A stretch of 37,074 nucleotides of DNA from Candidatus Melainabacteria bacterium (lineage in GTDB: Bacteria > Cyanobacteriota > Vampirovibrionia > Obscuribacterales > Obscuribacteraceae): positions 1 through 37,074 of the forward strand of contig DTSE01000138.1 in assembly GCA_012965515.1 (NCBI GenBank), in the 5' to 3' direction. The notes beneath the pieces were generated by a model. The model did not search any database. It saw only the letters and a list, made by a program, of their open reading frames with translations, and was not told the DNA's origin. Within the stretch, counting starts at the first letter, position 1; each line of letters starts with the position of its first letter. Position numbers and translations under genes: made by a program. Below, one piece after another: positions 26,332 to 34,144 of this stretch.

Positions 26332-26827
26332 TCCGGTCTGCCTCTTGCCTGCTACCAGTGCGCCAAAGAGATACCGCTGACGCAACTAAGTCGAGTCAGA
26401 AATGCAGAATGATCCCATATAAAGATGCCGTGAAAGATTGGTCAATCTCTCTGCATCAATCTCACCACAAGCAATTTCGGCTGTCAAACATAATTCTGGG
26501 TCCAATTGTAACTTTGGCGTCAGTCTTAAATGCGTAACGGGCAACGACTGACCATTTGAAAGAATTTCGAAAGCCAGATTAGAAAAAGCAAACATTCGGA
26601 AAGCCTTCTCCAGACGAGCTTAGAGCAGATACTTCTTTTTCTATATTTATGCAAAACAGGTGACGAAATAGCGACAAGCCTATCCGAACAAACCACCATT
26701 TTTGCTCAAAATTCTATTTCTTATATCTCGAAAATTAAGTCAACAGCACAAAGGTGCATGCTTAAGTTGTTTGCGGATAATTCCAATGTTCTTCATCGAA
26801 TGAGCCCCATCAGGAGCTCTTTCTGCA
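26332..26827. promoter_or_regulatory. Intergenic region with probable promoter of the LamG-RHS operon
   Basis: Almost 500 bp without a convincing gene. On the minus strand there is an AT-rich block near 26700-26750 with TTGACT followed by TATAAG, but the spacing is not ideal. An imperfect hairpin with GAGCTC-like arms lies at 26802-26819, just after the last gene of the mobilisation operon. It may end that transcript but has no T tract. A 69-codon minus frame (26386-26595) has no start signal or domain and is not called. Confidence 0.35.
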
Positions 26828-27397
26828 TTACTTCCCCTCAGTCTTCATCAATTGCGCCATCAAACCCTTGTGCCCTATCTCCATGGCCGCCGAATAACCT
26901 GCAGTCGAACGGTTCCCCGCCTTCCATACAAGCTCCGTTCCATCAATAATCGCCTCATACTTCCACTGATCCTTGTCCCACGGAGCCGCTTTCTTGTAAT
27001 TCTGATCGTGGGTCAGCCACCACCACATCGCGAATTCTTCTCGCTTCTTGTAAGGAATGTAGGTCGCTGTTAAGTTGTCCAGTCGCTCACCCTTTTCAAA
27101 CGCCCAGTTCTGCAAATCTATTGCAAATGCGGCTTTCACATCATTTGACGTCTTTCCGTAGCCTGACTTGAATCGCCTGGGTCCTGTCGGAAACCAGTCT
27201 TTGCTCGGGCTTTTGTCCTGTTCGGCAGCAATTTCCTTTATTGAATTGAAAAAGGTTGGACTGCGCTTTTCCGTACCGGTATCACCAGCCACAGCCGTAC
27301 CTGCTTGTGCATGGGCAGGCATTTGAACAAAGAAAGGCTGCGCCATAAGCAAAGCAAGACCAAATACCACTGCCTCTTTCTGCAAAAGATTTTTCAT
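26828..27397 (-). CDS. Hypothetical secreted protein of the mobilisation operon
   Basis: From the ATG at 27397 the protein has 189 residues. GGAGG lies six bases upstream, inside the end of the preceding gene, and the ATG overlaps that gene's TGA as ATGA, a sign of translational coupling. A signal peptide (about residues 1-31) ends AHA-Q. The mature part is rich in Trp, Tyr and Lys, with WWWLTHDQNYKKAAPWDKDQW near residues 125-145, and looks like a compact helical domain. I do not recognise the family. Being last in an operon with relaxase and coupling protein, it may be an envelope accessory of DNA transfer, but this is only context. Confidence 0.7.
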   Translation of the reverse strand: MKNLLQKEAVVFGLALLMAQPFFVQMPAHAQAGTAVAGDTGTEKRSPTFFNSIKEIAAEQDKSPSKDWFPTGPRRFKSGYGKTSNDVKAAFAIDLQNWAFEKGERLDNLTATYIPYKKREEFAMWWWLTHDQNYKKAAPWDKDQWKYEAIIDGTELVWKAGNRSTAGYSAAMEIGHKGLMAQLMKTEGK

Positions 27398-27903
27398 TGC
27401 ATCCCTCCAACGCTCGGCTGACCTAGTTCCGCACATGTCCTAATTCGCCTGTTTATCGTCCGTATGATGTTGCTGTTCAAATAGCCATTCGGCGGAATCT
27501 CGTAAATCTGCCACCGGTAAATGATATAGGTTCCGCCGCTTTCTTGCGGCTGAAAGTCAATATGCACAGTCAGCTGCCTTATCACATCAGGCACCGGCAA
27601 CTTTTCTGTGTACTGCACAAAGCCGGTTATTCTGAGAATCGATGGGTCGGACTTTACAGAGACCGGCAGATGCCCGACATTCGGTGATATGTCGCGAGCC
27701 ATCGTGAGCCAGAGATCGTCAACCGGGAAATTCGAATAGAAACTGCCTTCTTTCGCGTCCAGCGCCAGGTCATCTTTGCGCTTCTGCTCGAAATCGCTGT
27801 AGGCTTTGCCTGCTTCATCAGCGACTTTCTGAGCCGCTTCTTTTCCCAGGTCAAAAAGCTTCTTTCCCCAGCCGATCGCTTTCTTCTTCGTTTCCTCGTC
27901 CAT
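27394..27903 (-). CDS. Hypothetical protein of the mobilisation operon
   Basis: The protein has 169 residues with no signal peptide or membrane segment. Residues 1-50 are a Lys/Glu/Ala-rich amphipathic helix (KKLFDLGKEAAQKVADEAGK). Residues 55-165 look like an alpha/beta domain with strands such as LRITGFVQY, QLTVHIDF and TYIIYRWQIYEIP. It starts eight bases after the coupling-protein stop, with an AGGCAGG ribosome site, and its stop overlaps the next start by four bases. No family is recognised. It is probably cytoplasmic and might assist the coupling protein, since it is encoded immediately downstream of it. Confidence 0.68.
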   Translation of the reverse strand: MDEETKKKAIGWGKKLFDLGKEAAQKVADEAGKAYSDFEQKRKDDLALDAKEGSFYSNFPVDDLWLTMARDISPNVGHLPVSVKSDPSILRITGFVQYTEKLPVPDVIRQLTVHIDFQPQESGGTYIIYRWQIYEIPPNGYLNSNIIRTINRRIRTCAELGQPSVGGMQ

Positions 27904-27911
27904 GCCTGCCT

Positions 27912-29855
27912 CTACAAAATCATGTACGTGTCGTCATCGTCTTGCTGTTTATCTTCTTCTGTTTCGGGCTCTTGCTGCTGCTGTTCCTCGATATATGAAG
28001 GTGCCGGCACTGAAGGAGGGTCGTCTTCGACCTCTTTCTCTCGCTCATCGCAAGGCGAAATAGCAGGCTCTGATTCTCCCATTTCCTGCCGGCGTTTTTT
28101 CTCTCCCTTGATTTGCCAAGGCTGCTTTGCCTTTGCCTGCTCGCATTCTTTCACCAGCCGATCGTCAATCACGACTTGCGGCTTTACCACACCCGGAATA
28201 CTCATCGCATTTTCGTAGTCTTTCCAGGTAAACCGATTCATCAGCATCGGCGACGTTCTGGGCGTGAAAACAAGCATCTTCTCGTCTGGAAGTGACATCA
28301 CTTCACTGGGGTCAATAAGCGGCCTGCCGCTTTCCTTCTCTTGAATGTGTCCGGAGCTCGAGACCTTGCGCTCGTAGACAGTCATTTGTCCTGCCATCCG
28401 GCTTATTCTCTCGGCAACATCAATGGTCCGCGGACGAAAGAATATCCTGCAGCCTAATTGACCGAACATTATTTGCGAGTCCTCACGCCCGTATACACGC
28501 TCCAATTGCATGGCGTCCTGAATACCGAGCATCACCCCTATTTTTTTGTGCCGGATAATCCCCAGCCTTTCGGCTATTCCAGGGATCATGCCGAAATTTG
28601 TGAATTCATCCAGGCTCAAAAAAACTGGGTATTTGAAACTCTTCTCTTCTGCCTGTTGCAAAATGAAATTGAAGATCAGGGCAGCAACCGGCTTTAGATG
28701 CGTCTTTCTGGCAGGAACTGCCAAATAGAAAGTAAATAAGTTATTCGCGAGCTCGTCCAGGTCAATTGTCGTCTTGCTGGTCAAAGCCACTATTCGAGGG
28801 CTCACCCAGAGCGCCAGGCGCTGCATCAAACTGGCAAATACGCCATATCTGAAGCCTTCTCTGCTGTTGTTGTGAAAGCCTTGATACTCCTGTCTCACAG
28901 CTTCAACCGGGCTGTCTCTAAGCGTTGCCACAAGACCATCCGGCCCTTCGCGCATCATCGCTCGAATAAAGCCCAGATCTTTTCCAAGGGCCGCTGCATG
29001 CGCAATAAATACCGTCAGCAGATTAGTCTCACTCTTCGGCCAGATATCGTCTCCGTAATTGTTCTTGCTTGTCGTGTTCTCAACTATCAGCTTCGCCAAG
29101 TTCTGCGCATCGTCATAGCTTTTCACCGAATCAATCGGATTGATGCAATCAGACGACATGTCATCCGGATTGAAATAGAAAATCTTCTGTCCGCCGGCCA
29201 TAGAGCGATAGCCTGATGTCTTTGCATACAAGTCAGGCGGCTCGTTTCCGGCTGTCGCTTCCGTCACGATAGCGCTTGACTCAAGCCTTTCAATCAAGTT
29301 TGGAATAAATATGCTCGTGGTTTTGCCTGAACCCGTAGGACCACAGACAAGCGCATGCATTGCAGTGTCCTCTGGCGTAAGCGTCACATAGTTGTCGTCC
29401 TCGCCTGGACTGATAACCATGCGCCTTGAATCTTCAACATTGTCCCAATAGTCTGCCGCCAAAATATCATCATGCGTTGCCCATTTCGCTGAGCCATATC
29501 TAGTCGGCGTCGGCTGATTCTCTATTGCCGAAGCCAGTCGGCCTGACGCTTCAACAATGCGATTCTTGATTTCAGCGCATTTGCTCTTGCAATGTGTGAT
29601 GCTCCAGTTGTTTCTCTCTTCCCTGACTTCAATTGAAAGATGAGTCCCTTTCTCGTGCGATTTCGACCACGATAGCGTCGCGAAAAATTCATACGAAAAC
29701 GGGTTCTGAGATTTGGTCTGCGTGGCAATAATTTGCATCAGCCTGTCATTTACTGTAACCGGCCGCCAGCCTAAACCGGTCAAACAGACAATCAGCAATT
29801 CAGGCATATCAGCCTGACTGACTGCGAGGTCTTGTGTATCTTCAAAAACAGGCAT
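27912..29855 (-). CDS. VirD4/TraG-type coupling ATPase without membrane anchor
   Basis: The 647-residue protein carries a Walker A motif GPTGSGKT (172-179), a Walker B motif VFLSLDE (411-417, followed by FTNFGMIPG) and the GIQDAMQLERVYG segment after it. These are diagnostic of type IV coupling proteins of the VirD4/TraG/TraD class, which bring relaxase-bound DNA to the secretion channel. RYGSAKWAT (119-127) is the usual lead-in motif of TraG-like proteins. The normal N-terminal transmembrane helices are missing. Residues 1-115 instead form a soluble-looking alpha/beta domain. The C-terminus is Gln/Glu/Asp-rich. The ATG lies three bases after the relaxase stop. The ATPase call is secure. The lack of an anchor suggests another protein recruits it to the membrane, or a mobilisable rather than self-transmissible element. 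Confidence 0.88.
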   Translation of the reverse strand: MPVFEDTQDLAVSQADMPELLIVCLTGLGWRPVTVNDRLMQIIATQTKSQNPFSYEFFATLSWSKSHEKGTHLSIEVREERNNWSITHCKSKCAEIKNRIVEASGRLASAIENQPTPTRYGSAKWATHDDILAADYWDNVEDSRRMVISPGEDDNYVTLTPEDTAMHALVCGPTGSGKTTSIFIPNLIERLESSAIVTEATAGNEPPDLYAKTSGYRSMAGGQKIFYFNPDDMSSDCINPIDSVKSYDDAQNLAKLIVENTTSKNNYGDDIWPKSETNLLTVFIAHAAALGKDLGFIRAMMREGPDGLVATLRDSPVEAVRQEYQGFHNNSREGFRYGVFASLMQRLALWVSPRIVALTSKTTIDLDELANNLFTFYLAVPARKTHLKPVAALIFNFILQQAEEKSFKYPVFLSLDEFTNFGMIPGIAERLGIIRHKKIGVMLGIQDAMQLERVYGREDSQIMFGQLGCRIFFRPRTIDVAERISRMAGQMTVYERKVSSSGHIQEKESGRPLIDPSEVMSLPDEKMLVFTPRTSPMLMNRFTWKDYENAMSIPGVVKPQVVIDDRLVKECEQAKAKQPWQIKGEKKRRQEMGESEPAISPCDEREKEVEDDPPSVPAPSYIEEQQQQEPETEEDKQQDDDDTYMIL

Positions 29856-29858
29856 TTT

Positions 29859-31163
29859 TTAGCCCAAACCTCTGTCAAACCCGTCATCTATCTCTGGTTC
29901 TTCCCGGCTAGGCTCGGTATTCTCGAAAAATTCTTGCTGCAAATGCATGTCGGTAGCCTCAGTGCCCATAGCGTCACTGGCATATTCTGCTGTCGTCACC
30001 CCAATGGCAGAATCTGCACTGCGGTCCTTCTCTTTTCCTTTTGCCGGCACAGCTGTTTCTTCGTCATCGCTCGAATAATCGAAGTCCTCCAGAGGCGCCT
30101 GGTAGGCTCCATCAAGAACTGAGCCGGGCTCCCGCTCTTGCTCTTTTGCTTCTAGCGCTTCTGCCAACGGGTCTTTTGCATCCGGCAACTGCGGACCTTT
30201 TGCGTCAGGCTGCTCTCGTTCTTGTATTTGGTCTAAGTCATAGCCTATTAAGACATCAAACTCACGCCAGGGCTTAACTTCCTGCTTCAGCTCCAGGTGC
30301 TCCGCTTTCAAGACTTCAATCTGTTTCTGGATCTCTTCGGCTTTGTGAGGTAACTGCAACGCCCGGTCCTGCAATTCTTTGATTTCTTTGGCGTGCCCGT
30401 AATCTAAGTGAGCTTCAGTCAGCTGCCCTCGCCCCTCCTGCATGCGCTGCTCTTTGCCCTTACCTTGCTGCCTTTCTGTGGCAGGCTTGTAAGTGTTCGA
30501 GATGTCCTTGTCTAGCTTCCGGTGCTCTTCAATGTCTTGTGCTTCCCGCTCGAGTTTCTTCTTTTTCTCCTCCGGGTCAAGCTCTAAATCCTTGCTGTCT
30601 CTCGACTTCGCCATAACGTCATCGATCAGCCCTTGATAGACCCTGTCGCCTTCGCGCTCATAACCTGGTCCTCCAAGCACCCTCTCCAGCTGCGGCTCCC
30701 TCAAATACCGCTCTAAGTTGTGCTCTCGCTCAAGATACCTGTCGCCTGCTGCCCGCATTATCTTGTAGTCGTTCTTAGTAAGGCTCACCCGTTGCCCGTC
30801 TGTTGCATAGAGAAGCACATGACCGTGCCCGTGATCTGTGTTCTGATGATCTACGGCTCTCCAGTTAAGCTCCAGACCTTTTTGGCGCTCCAGCTCTCCC
30901 ATCACTTCGCGCGTATATGCTTTCATGTCCACGCCATCCACCCCCGGCGACAAAACCAGCTTGTGGACCACAAGAGGGCTGTCAGAATTGATCTCCTGCC
31001 TGATCTGCCGGCCAGATATGCCGTCTTCAGTTGCGCTGAAAAACTTACGCCCGCCCTGAGGCCTATCCGGACCGTCCCTGTGCTCTAAATATTTGACGTG
31101 AGCCTTTGCCTTTGAATGGCAAAGCTTCCCCTTCAAATACTTATGCTTCACCACTGAGCGCAT
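29859..31163 (-). CDS. HUH-type relaxase (DUF3363/MOB_P-like mobilisation nuclease)
   Basis: The protein has 434 residues. The N-terminal 150 form the relaxase domain. Tyr25 in HVKYLEHRDG is a candidate nucleophile. HKLVLSPG (67-74) matches the motif before the TRDLM-like helix, here AYTREVMGELERQ. The metal-binding motif is HQNTDHGHGH (His106, His111, His113, His115). This order resembles TraI/VirD2-like relaxases linked to DUF3363. Relaxases nick oriT and stay bound to the 5' end for transfer. The C-terminal half is a charged, coiled-coil-rich region (about 190-310) and an acidic tail, with no helicase or primase. The start overlaps the end of the RHH gene by 23 bases, as expected for co-translated mobilisation genes. 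The target site may be the inverted repeat at 31632-31667. Confidence 0.85.
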   Translation of the reverse strand: MRSVVKHKYLKGKLCHSKAKAHVKYLEHRDGPDRPQGGRKFFSATEDGISGRQIRQEINSDSPLVVHKLVLSPGVDGVDMKAYTREVMGELERQKGLELNWRAVDHQNTDHGHGHVLLYATDGQRVSLTKNDYKIMRAAGDRYLEREHNLERYLREPQLERVLGGPGYEREGDRVYQGLIDDVMAKSRDSKDLELDPEEKKKKLEREAQDIEEHRKLDKDISNTYKPATERQQGKGKEQRMQEGRGQLTEAHLDYGHAKEIKELQDRALQLPHKAEEIQKQIEVLKAEHLELKQEVKPWREFDVLIGYDLDQIQEREQPDAKGPQLPDAKDPLAEALEAKEQEREPGSVLDGAYQAPLEDFDYSSDDEETAVPAKGKEKDRSADSAIGVTTAEYASDAMGTEATDMHLQQEFFENTEPSREEPEIDDGFDRGLG

Positions 31164-31596
31164 CTTTCGCCAGCTCCGCTGCTACTGGGTCGCCCTGCTT
31201 CTTGCCGATATTAAGGCGCATTAGCGCTTTGTTTCGGGCATCCTCCCACATCTTGTCGCGTGTCGCTTTGTCCGCCCGGCTGTACAAAATCTGGTTGACC
31301 AAAGCAACATCAATTAGACAACGGCTCGATATCTTTGCCAGCCGCTCTGTGTCTTTTTTGTGCTGAGCAGCCAGGCGCTCTTCTATTTCCAGCAGGCGCT
31401 GAGCCACCCGGTCGTTCACTCGCTCTTCGACCTTTGCCTCAATTCGATCCAAGTATTCGATGACAGCTTCGCGGACTAAATCGGTTCTTGTAGTCCCCTT
31501 CGTTACGCTCAATTCGCTCAGCCGGTTGTAGTCCGGCATCGTCAATCTGATGGCAATTTCTGGCGAGCGTGCTGTCTCTGATTTTTTGCGTCCCAT
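31141..31596 (-). CDS. Ribbon-helix-helix accessory mobilisation protein (MobC/TraJ-like)
   Basis: From the ATG at 31596 (GGAG six bases upstream) the protein has 151 residues. The N-terminal MGRKKSETARSPEIAIRLT, followed by a helix-turn-helix and TRTDLVREAVIEYLD, is the ribbon-helix-helix pattern of small DNA-binding proteins. It is followed by a long heptad-like Arg/Glu/Gln helix (about 60-110) and a basic C-terminal part. RHH proteins next to relaxases bind oriT, help melt the nic region and often repress their own promoter. It is the first gene of the operon, just downstream of the 12-bp inverted repeat, its most likely binding site. A GTG start five codons upstream (31611) is possible but lacks a better ribosome site. 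Confidence 0.78.
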   Translation of the reverse strand: MGRKKSETARSPEIAIRLTMPDYNRLSELSVTKGTTRTDLVREAVIEYLDRIEAKVEERVNDRVAQRLLEIEERLAAQHKKDTERLAKISSRCLIDVALVNQILYSRADKATRDKMWEDARNKALMRLNIGKKQGDPVAAELAKDALSGEA

Positions 31597-31631
31597 GCTA
31601 TACTCCGCCACATATAATTAAGCATAGTTTA

Positions 31632-31667
31632 GCAGTAAGAAATATTCGGCGGAACATTTCTTACTGC
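31632..31667. repeat. Perfect 12-bp inverted repeat, candidate oriT hairpin or operator
   Basis: Arms GCAGTAAGAAAT (31632-31643) and ATTTCTTACTGC (31656-31667) are perfectly complementary around a 12-base loop. The loop includes TTCGGCGGAAC (31645-31655), which recurs as TTCGGCGGCAC at 31675-31685. The repeat sits 35 bases upstream of the RHH-relaxase-coupling protein operon, in the interval where a promoter would lie. Inverted repeats of this size beside relaxase genes are typical of oriT or of the operator of the RHH protein. I cannot identify a nic site. Confidence 0.6.
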
Positions 31668-31945
31668 CAACATTTTCGGCGGCACTATTACTCAACCATA
31701 TTAACCATCCACAATATCTGGCTGTTTCTTTTATCCTGCCTTACCTCGAAGACGGTCGGCTGCTGCCTCCCCCAGCGGTAAGGCTCCGCGCCTTCGTCGC
31801 TCCGATTTTTGCTCGCGCTTCAGTCCCCCTTCAGCGCAAAACCTTCGCGAGCCAAAACTACTGGCATTACCCTAGAGCGAAGAATGAGCGAGCACGAAAG
31901 TGCCACTTCAACCTCACGCAAAAAGCAACACCACAGAATCAGATC
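31668..31945. other. Intergenic sequence between inverted repeat and repeat array, no gene seen
   Basis: About 280 bp without a plausible gene. The first half is AT-rich. The second half (31774-31860) has GC-rich clusters such as CTCCGCGCCTTCGTCGCTCC that resemble array elements in reverse orientation and may be remnants of further copies. No replication initiator box is obvious. Confidence 0.3.
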
Positions 31946-32707
31946 TGAGCCGCTATGACGGCGAAGCTGGAGCCGCAAAAAAAGCGGCGGAGCTAAAACA
32001 CATAAAGCCAGCGAAGGCGCATTAGAAGCGCCGTAGCAGCGAAGCGCTTGGCGCTGAGCGGCGCCGTTCAGTTGTCGGCGCCACTTCGGGACCCCAGAGC
32101 CTGCGGAGCCATAGAGGCGAAGCTGGAGCCCTCAAGAGAAGCGGGCGGCGCTAAAACACATAAAGCCAGCGGAGGCGTAGTCACGCCGTAGCAGCGAAGC
32201 GCTTGGCGCTGAGCGGCGCCGTTCAGTTGTCGGCGCCACACTTCGGGACCCCAGAGCCTGCGGAGCCATAGAAGGCGAAGCTGGAGCCCGCAAGAGAAGC
32301 GGGCGGAGCTAAAACCCACAAAAGCCAGCGAAGGCGATAGTCACGCCGTAGCAGCGAAGCGTTTGGCGCTGAGCGGCGCCGTTCAGTTTCGGCGCCACTT
32401 CGGGCCCCTAAAGCCTGCTGAGCCATAGAGGCGAAGCCGGAGCCGCAATAGTAGCGGCGGAGCTAATACCCATAGAGCCAGCGAAGGCGTGTAAGAAGCG
32501 CCGTAGCAGCGAAGCGCTTGGCGCTGAGCCGCGCCGTTCAGTTTCGGCGCCACTTTCTGGCCCATAAAGCCTGCTGAGCCATAGAGGCGAAGCTGGAGCC
32601 GCAATAGTAGCGGCGGAGCTAAAACCCACAAAAGCCAGCGAAGGCGATAGTCACGCCGTAGCAGCGAAGCGTTTGGCGCTGAGCGGCGCCGTTCAGTTTC
32701 GGCGCCA
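31946..32707 (+). repeat. Array of five structured 155-160 bp direct repeats
   Basis: Five imperfect copies are seen. The anchor GCCGTAGCAGCGAAGCG begins at 32030, 32185, 32345, 32500 and 32655, giving periods of 155, 160, 155 and 155. Each copy has three hairpins. A is GCCGC with a 7-base loop and GCGGC, becoming GCCCGC/GCGGGC in copy 3. B is GGCG...CGCC, whose fifth pair changes from C-G (copy 1) to T-A (copy 2) to a T-G wobble (copy 4). C is TGGCGC...GCGCCA with an inner CTGA/TCAG. The last copy ends near 32707. The periods are not multiples of three, so this is not a protein repeat. Possible roles are a structured RNA, an origin or incompatibility site, or a partition site. A degenerate GC-rich stretch (31774-31860) precedes it. 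Confidence 0.72.
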
Positions 32708-32790
32708 GCTTTGACCATGGCAACAATGAATCGGCGTGATTTCGTTGTGTGATTGCAGCCGTATGCCCGGTGGGTATGGCTTAAAATGTT

Positions 32791-33561
32791 GTGTCTGCCC
32801 AATTTGAGAAAGCGCAAATGCTTGAAACACGCGACTCCAGGCGACTTTTCAAACAGTTCCAAAATGGCGGGCTCGATTTCATCAAATCTTTGGCGGAAAA
32901 AAAGGCGACTGAGAGCGAAGTTCTCGATTTCAAACTGGCAAAAAACGCCGATGGGCAACTGGAAACCGAGGACAAAGCAAACCTCGCCAAGGCTTTGTCC
33001 GGCTTTTCCAATACTCGAGGCGGCTTGCTCGTCTGGGGTGTCTATTGCGCCGAAGACAAAAACGGCGAAGATTGCGTCCAGTCTTTCAAACCGATCGCTA
33101 ATGTTGCGGCTTTCAAAAGTGCTGTAACTTCAAGCATTTGCCAACTTACAGCGCCGGCCGTTCAAGGCGTCGAGACTGTCTGCATTTTGGAAAAAGAGCA
33201 CGCAACAGCGGGCTATTTGATTTTGCATGTACCAGCATCCGCAATCCTCATTGAAAGCGTTTTCAAAAAATGCAAAGGATTTTACGAGCGGGCCGGTACT
33301 TCGTTTGTCGAAATGACCGGCAATCGACTTGTACAAAAGGCAAAACATCGGCCACTAAGCAAAGTGCTCGTGCCTTACATGAGGGCATTGGCGATTTACA
33401 GCGCCATCTTGATTGTTCTTATCAGCGGACTCTTCTTTGGGTGGAAGGTAGGCCGCGAAGCCGCCTACAATGACGGTTTTGCCGCAGGCAAACAGGCAGG
33501 ACTTGAAGAAAAGCAGCGCGAGGCAACCTCTGAACATCGTCGAGGTCCGCAGGAAAAATGA
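32791..33561 (+). CDS. Schlafen-type AlbA_2 domain protein with C-terminal membrane helix
   Basis: The protein has 256 residues. The segment ESEVLDFKLAKN (41-52) and DKANLAKALSGFSNTRGGLL (61-80), followed by VWGV, is the signature of the AlbA_2 (divergent AAA_4/Schlafen) nucleic-acid-binding domain. Family members appear in transcription regulators, toxins and candidate antiviral proteins. A single transmembrane helix (about 199-217, LAIYSAILIVLISGLFFGW) is followed by a Gly/Ala/Glu/Lys-rich tail, so the AlbA domain is probably cytoplasmic and membrane-tethered. The start is uncertain: GTG at 32791, or ATG at 32818 with a weak GAGAAAG. It starts only about 80 bp after the repeat array and reads away from it, so the array may supply its promoter or its ligand. 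The role is unknown; a regulator or a defence-type effector are both possible. Confidence 0.75.
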   Translation: MSAQFEKAQMLETRDSRRLFKQFQNGGLDFIKSLAEKKATESEVLDFKLAKNADGQLETEDKANLAKALSGFSNTRGGLLVWGVYCAEDKNGEDCVQSFKPIANVAAFKSAVTSSICQLTAPAVQGVETVCILEKEHATAGYLILHVPASAILIESVFKKCKGFYERAGTSFVEMTGNRLVQKAKHRPLSKVLVPYMRALAIYSAILIVLISGLFFGWKVGREAAYNDGFAAGKQAGLEEKQREATSEHRRGPQEK

Positions 33562-33596
33562 TTCTCTGTTAGCAGTCAAACAAAAGGCGAAACAAA

Positions 33597-33614
33597 GCCC
33601 GCCTGGTGGCGGGC
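33597..33614. terminator. Perfect 7-bp hairpin between convergent AlbA_2 and RadC genes
   Basis: GCCCGCC, loop TGGT, GGCGGGC. A-rich sequence lies to the left and a T-containing stretch to the right, between stops at 33561 (plus) and 33623 (minus). It is a likely bidirectional rho-independent terminator, though the T tract is interrupted. Confidence 0.65.
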
Positions 33615-33622
33615 GCAATTTC

Positions 33623-34144
33623 TCATTTCCAGCAATCAGGGCGATGTTCTCGGATACTGTAAATCCCTGAAACCGATACTATTACATGATCGACAACCGG
33701 CACACCCAAGAGCTTGCCTGCCGAAACAAGCTGCCCTGTGGTTTCTAAGTCCTCCCGGCTCGGCGTAAGTGAACCGCCCGGGTGATTGTGCGCCACAAGA
33801 ATCGCGTATGAATTTGACAAAATCGCGGCCTTAAAAACCTCCCTCGGGTGCACAAGACTGGCTGACACAGTGCCTTTCGACACTATGCAATAGCCCGTCA
33901 CCTCATGCCTTGCATTTAGATGAAAAGCTACGAAATGCTCAGTGTCATAGAATCGAAGCGGCTCGACAAACTTCTCCACGTCTTGCGGGCACTGCACCGG
34001 CAAGGCCTTGCTCTCCGGCTCCCGTATCAGCGCCAACCTAATCTCAGGCACCATGTACTTAAGATGCTTAGCCAGCTTCCTCGCCCCCATAACTCTCTTC
34101 TGCACCCCAACCTTGCCACCGCCCATAGTTACAACACTAACCAT
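33623..34144 (-). CDS. RadC-like JAB/MPN domain protein
   Basis: The ATG at 34144 has GAGGGGG seven bases upstream; the frame's TTG at 34150 is less likely. The protein has 173 residues. It carries the RadC core: TEHFVAFHLNARHEV, VHPREVFKAAI, then AHNHPGG with metal-binding His119 and His121 and SREDLETTGQL with Asp132 (numbering from this start), and VPVVDHVIVS. This JAMM metal motif (H-x-H-x(7)-S-x(2)-D) defines the RadC/DUF2466 family. The helix-hairpin-helix N-terminus of chromosomal RadC is missing, so this is the short form common on plasmids and integrative elements. The biochemical role of RadC is unsettled. Its position beside SSB and mobilisation genes points to DNA processing or anti-defence during transfer. 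Confidence 0.88.
   Translation of the reverse strand: MVSVVTMGGGKVGVQKRVMGARKLAKHLKYMVPEIRLALIREPESKALPVQCPQDVEKFVEPLRFYDTEHFVAFHLNARHEVTGYCIVSKGTVSASLVHPREVFKAAILSNSYAILVAHNHPGGSLTPSREDLETTGQLVSAGKLLGVPVVDHVIVSVSGIYSIREHRPDCWK

Noticed and set aside
31946-32707. CRISPR array or integron attC series
   Set aside because: The copies are contiguous without unique spacers, far longer than CRISPR repeats, and no cas, integrase or gene cassettes are present.
32068-32958. Minus-strand frames with repeated LLRLRLRLYGSAG-like peptides
   Set aside because: They are translations of the 155-160 bp DNA repeat. The period is not a multiple of three, so the frame changes at each copy and no consistent protein is encoded.
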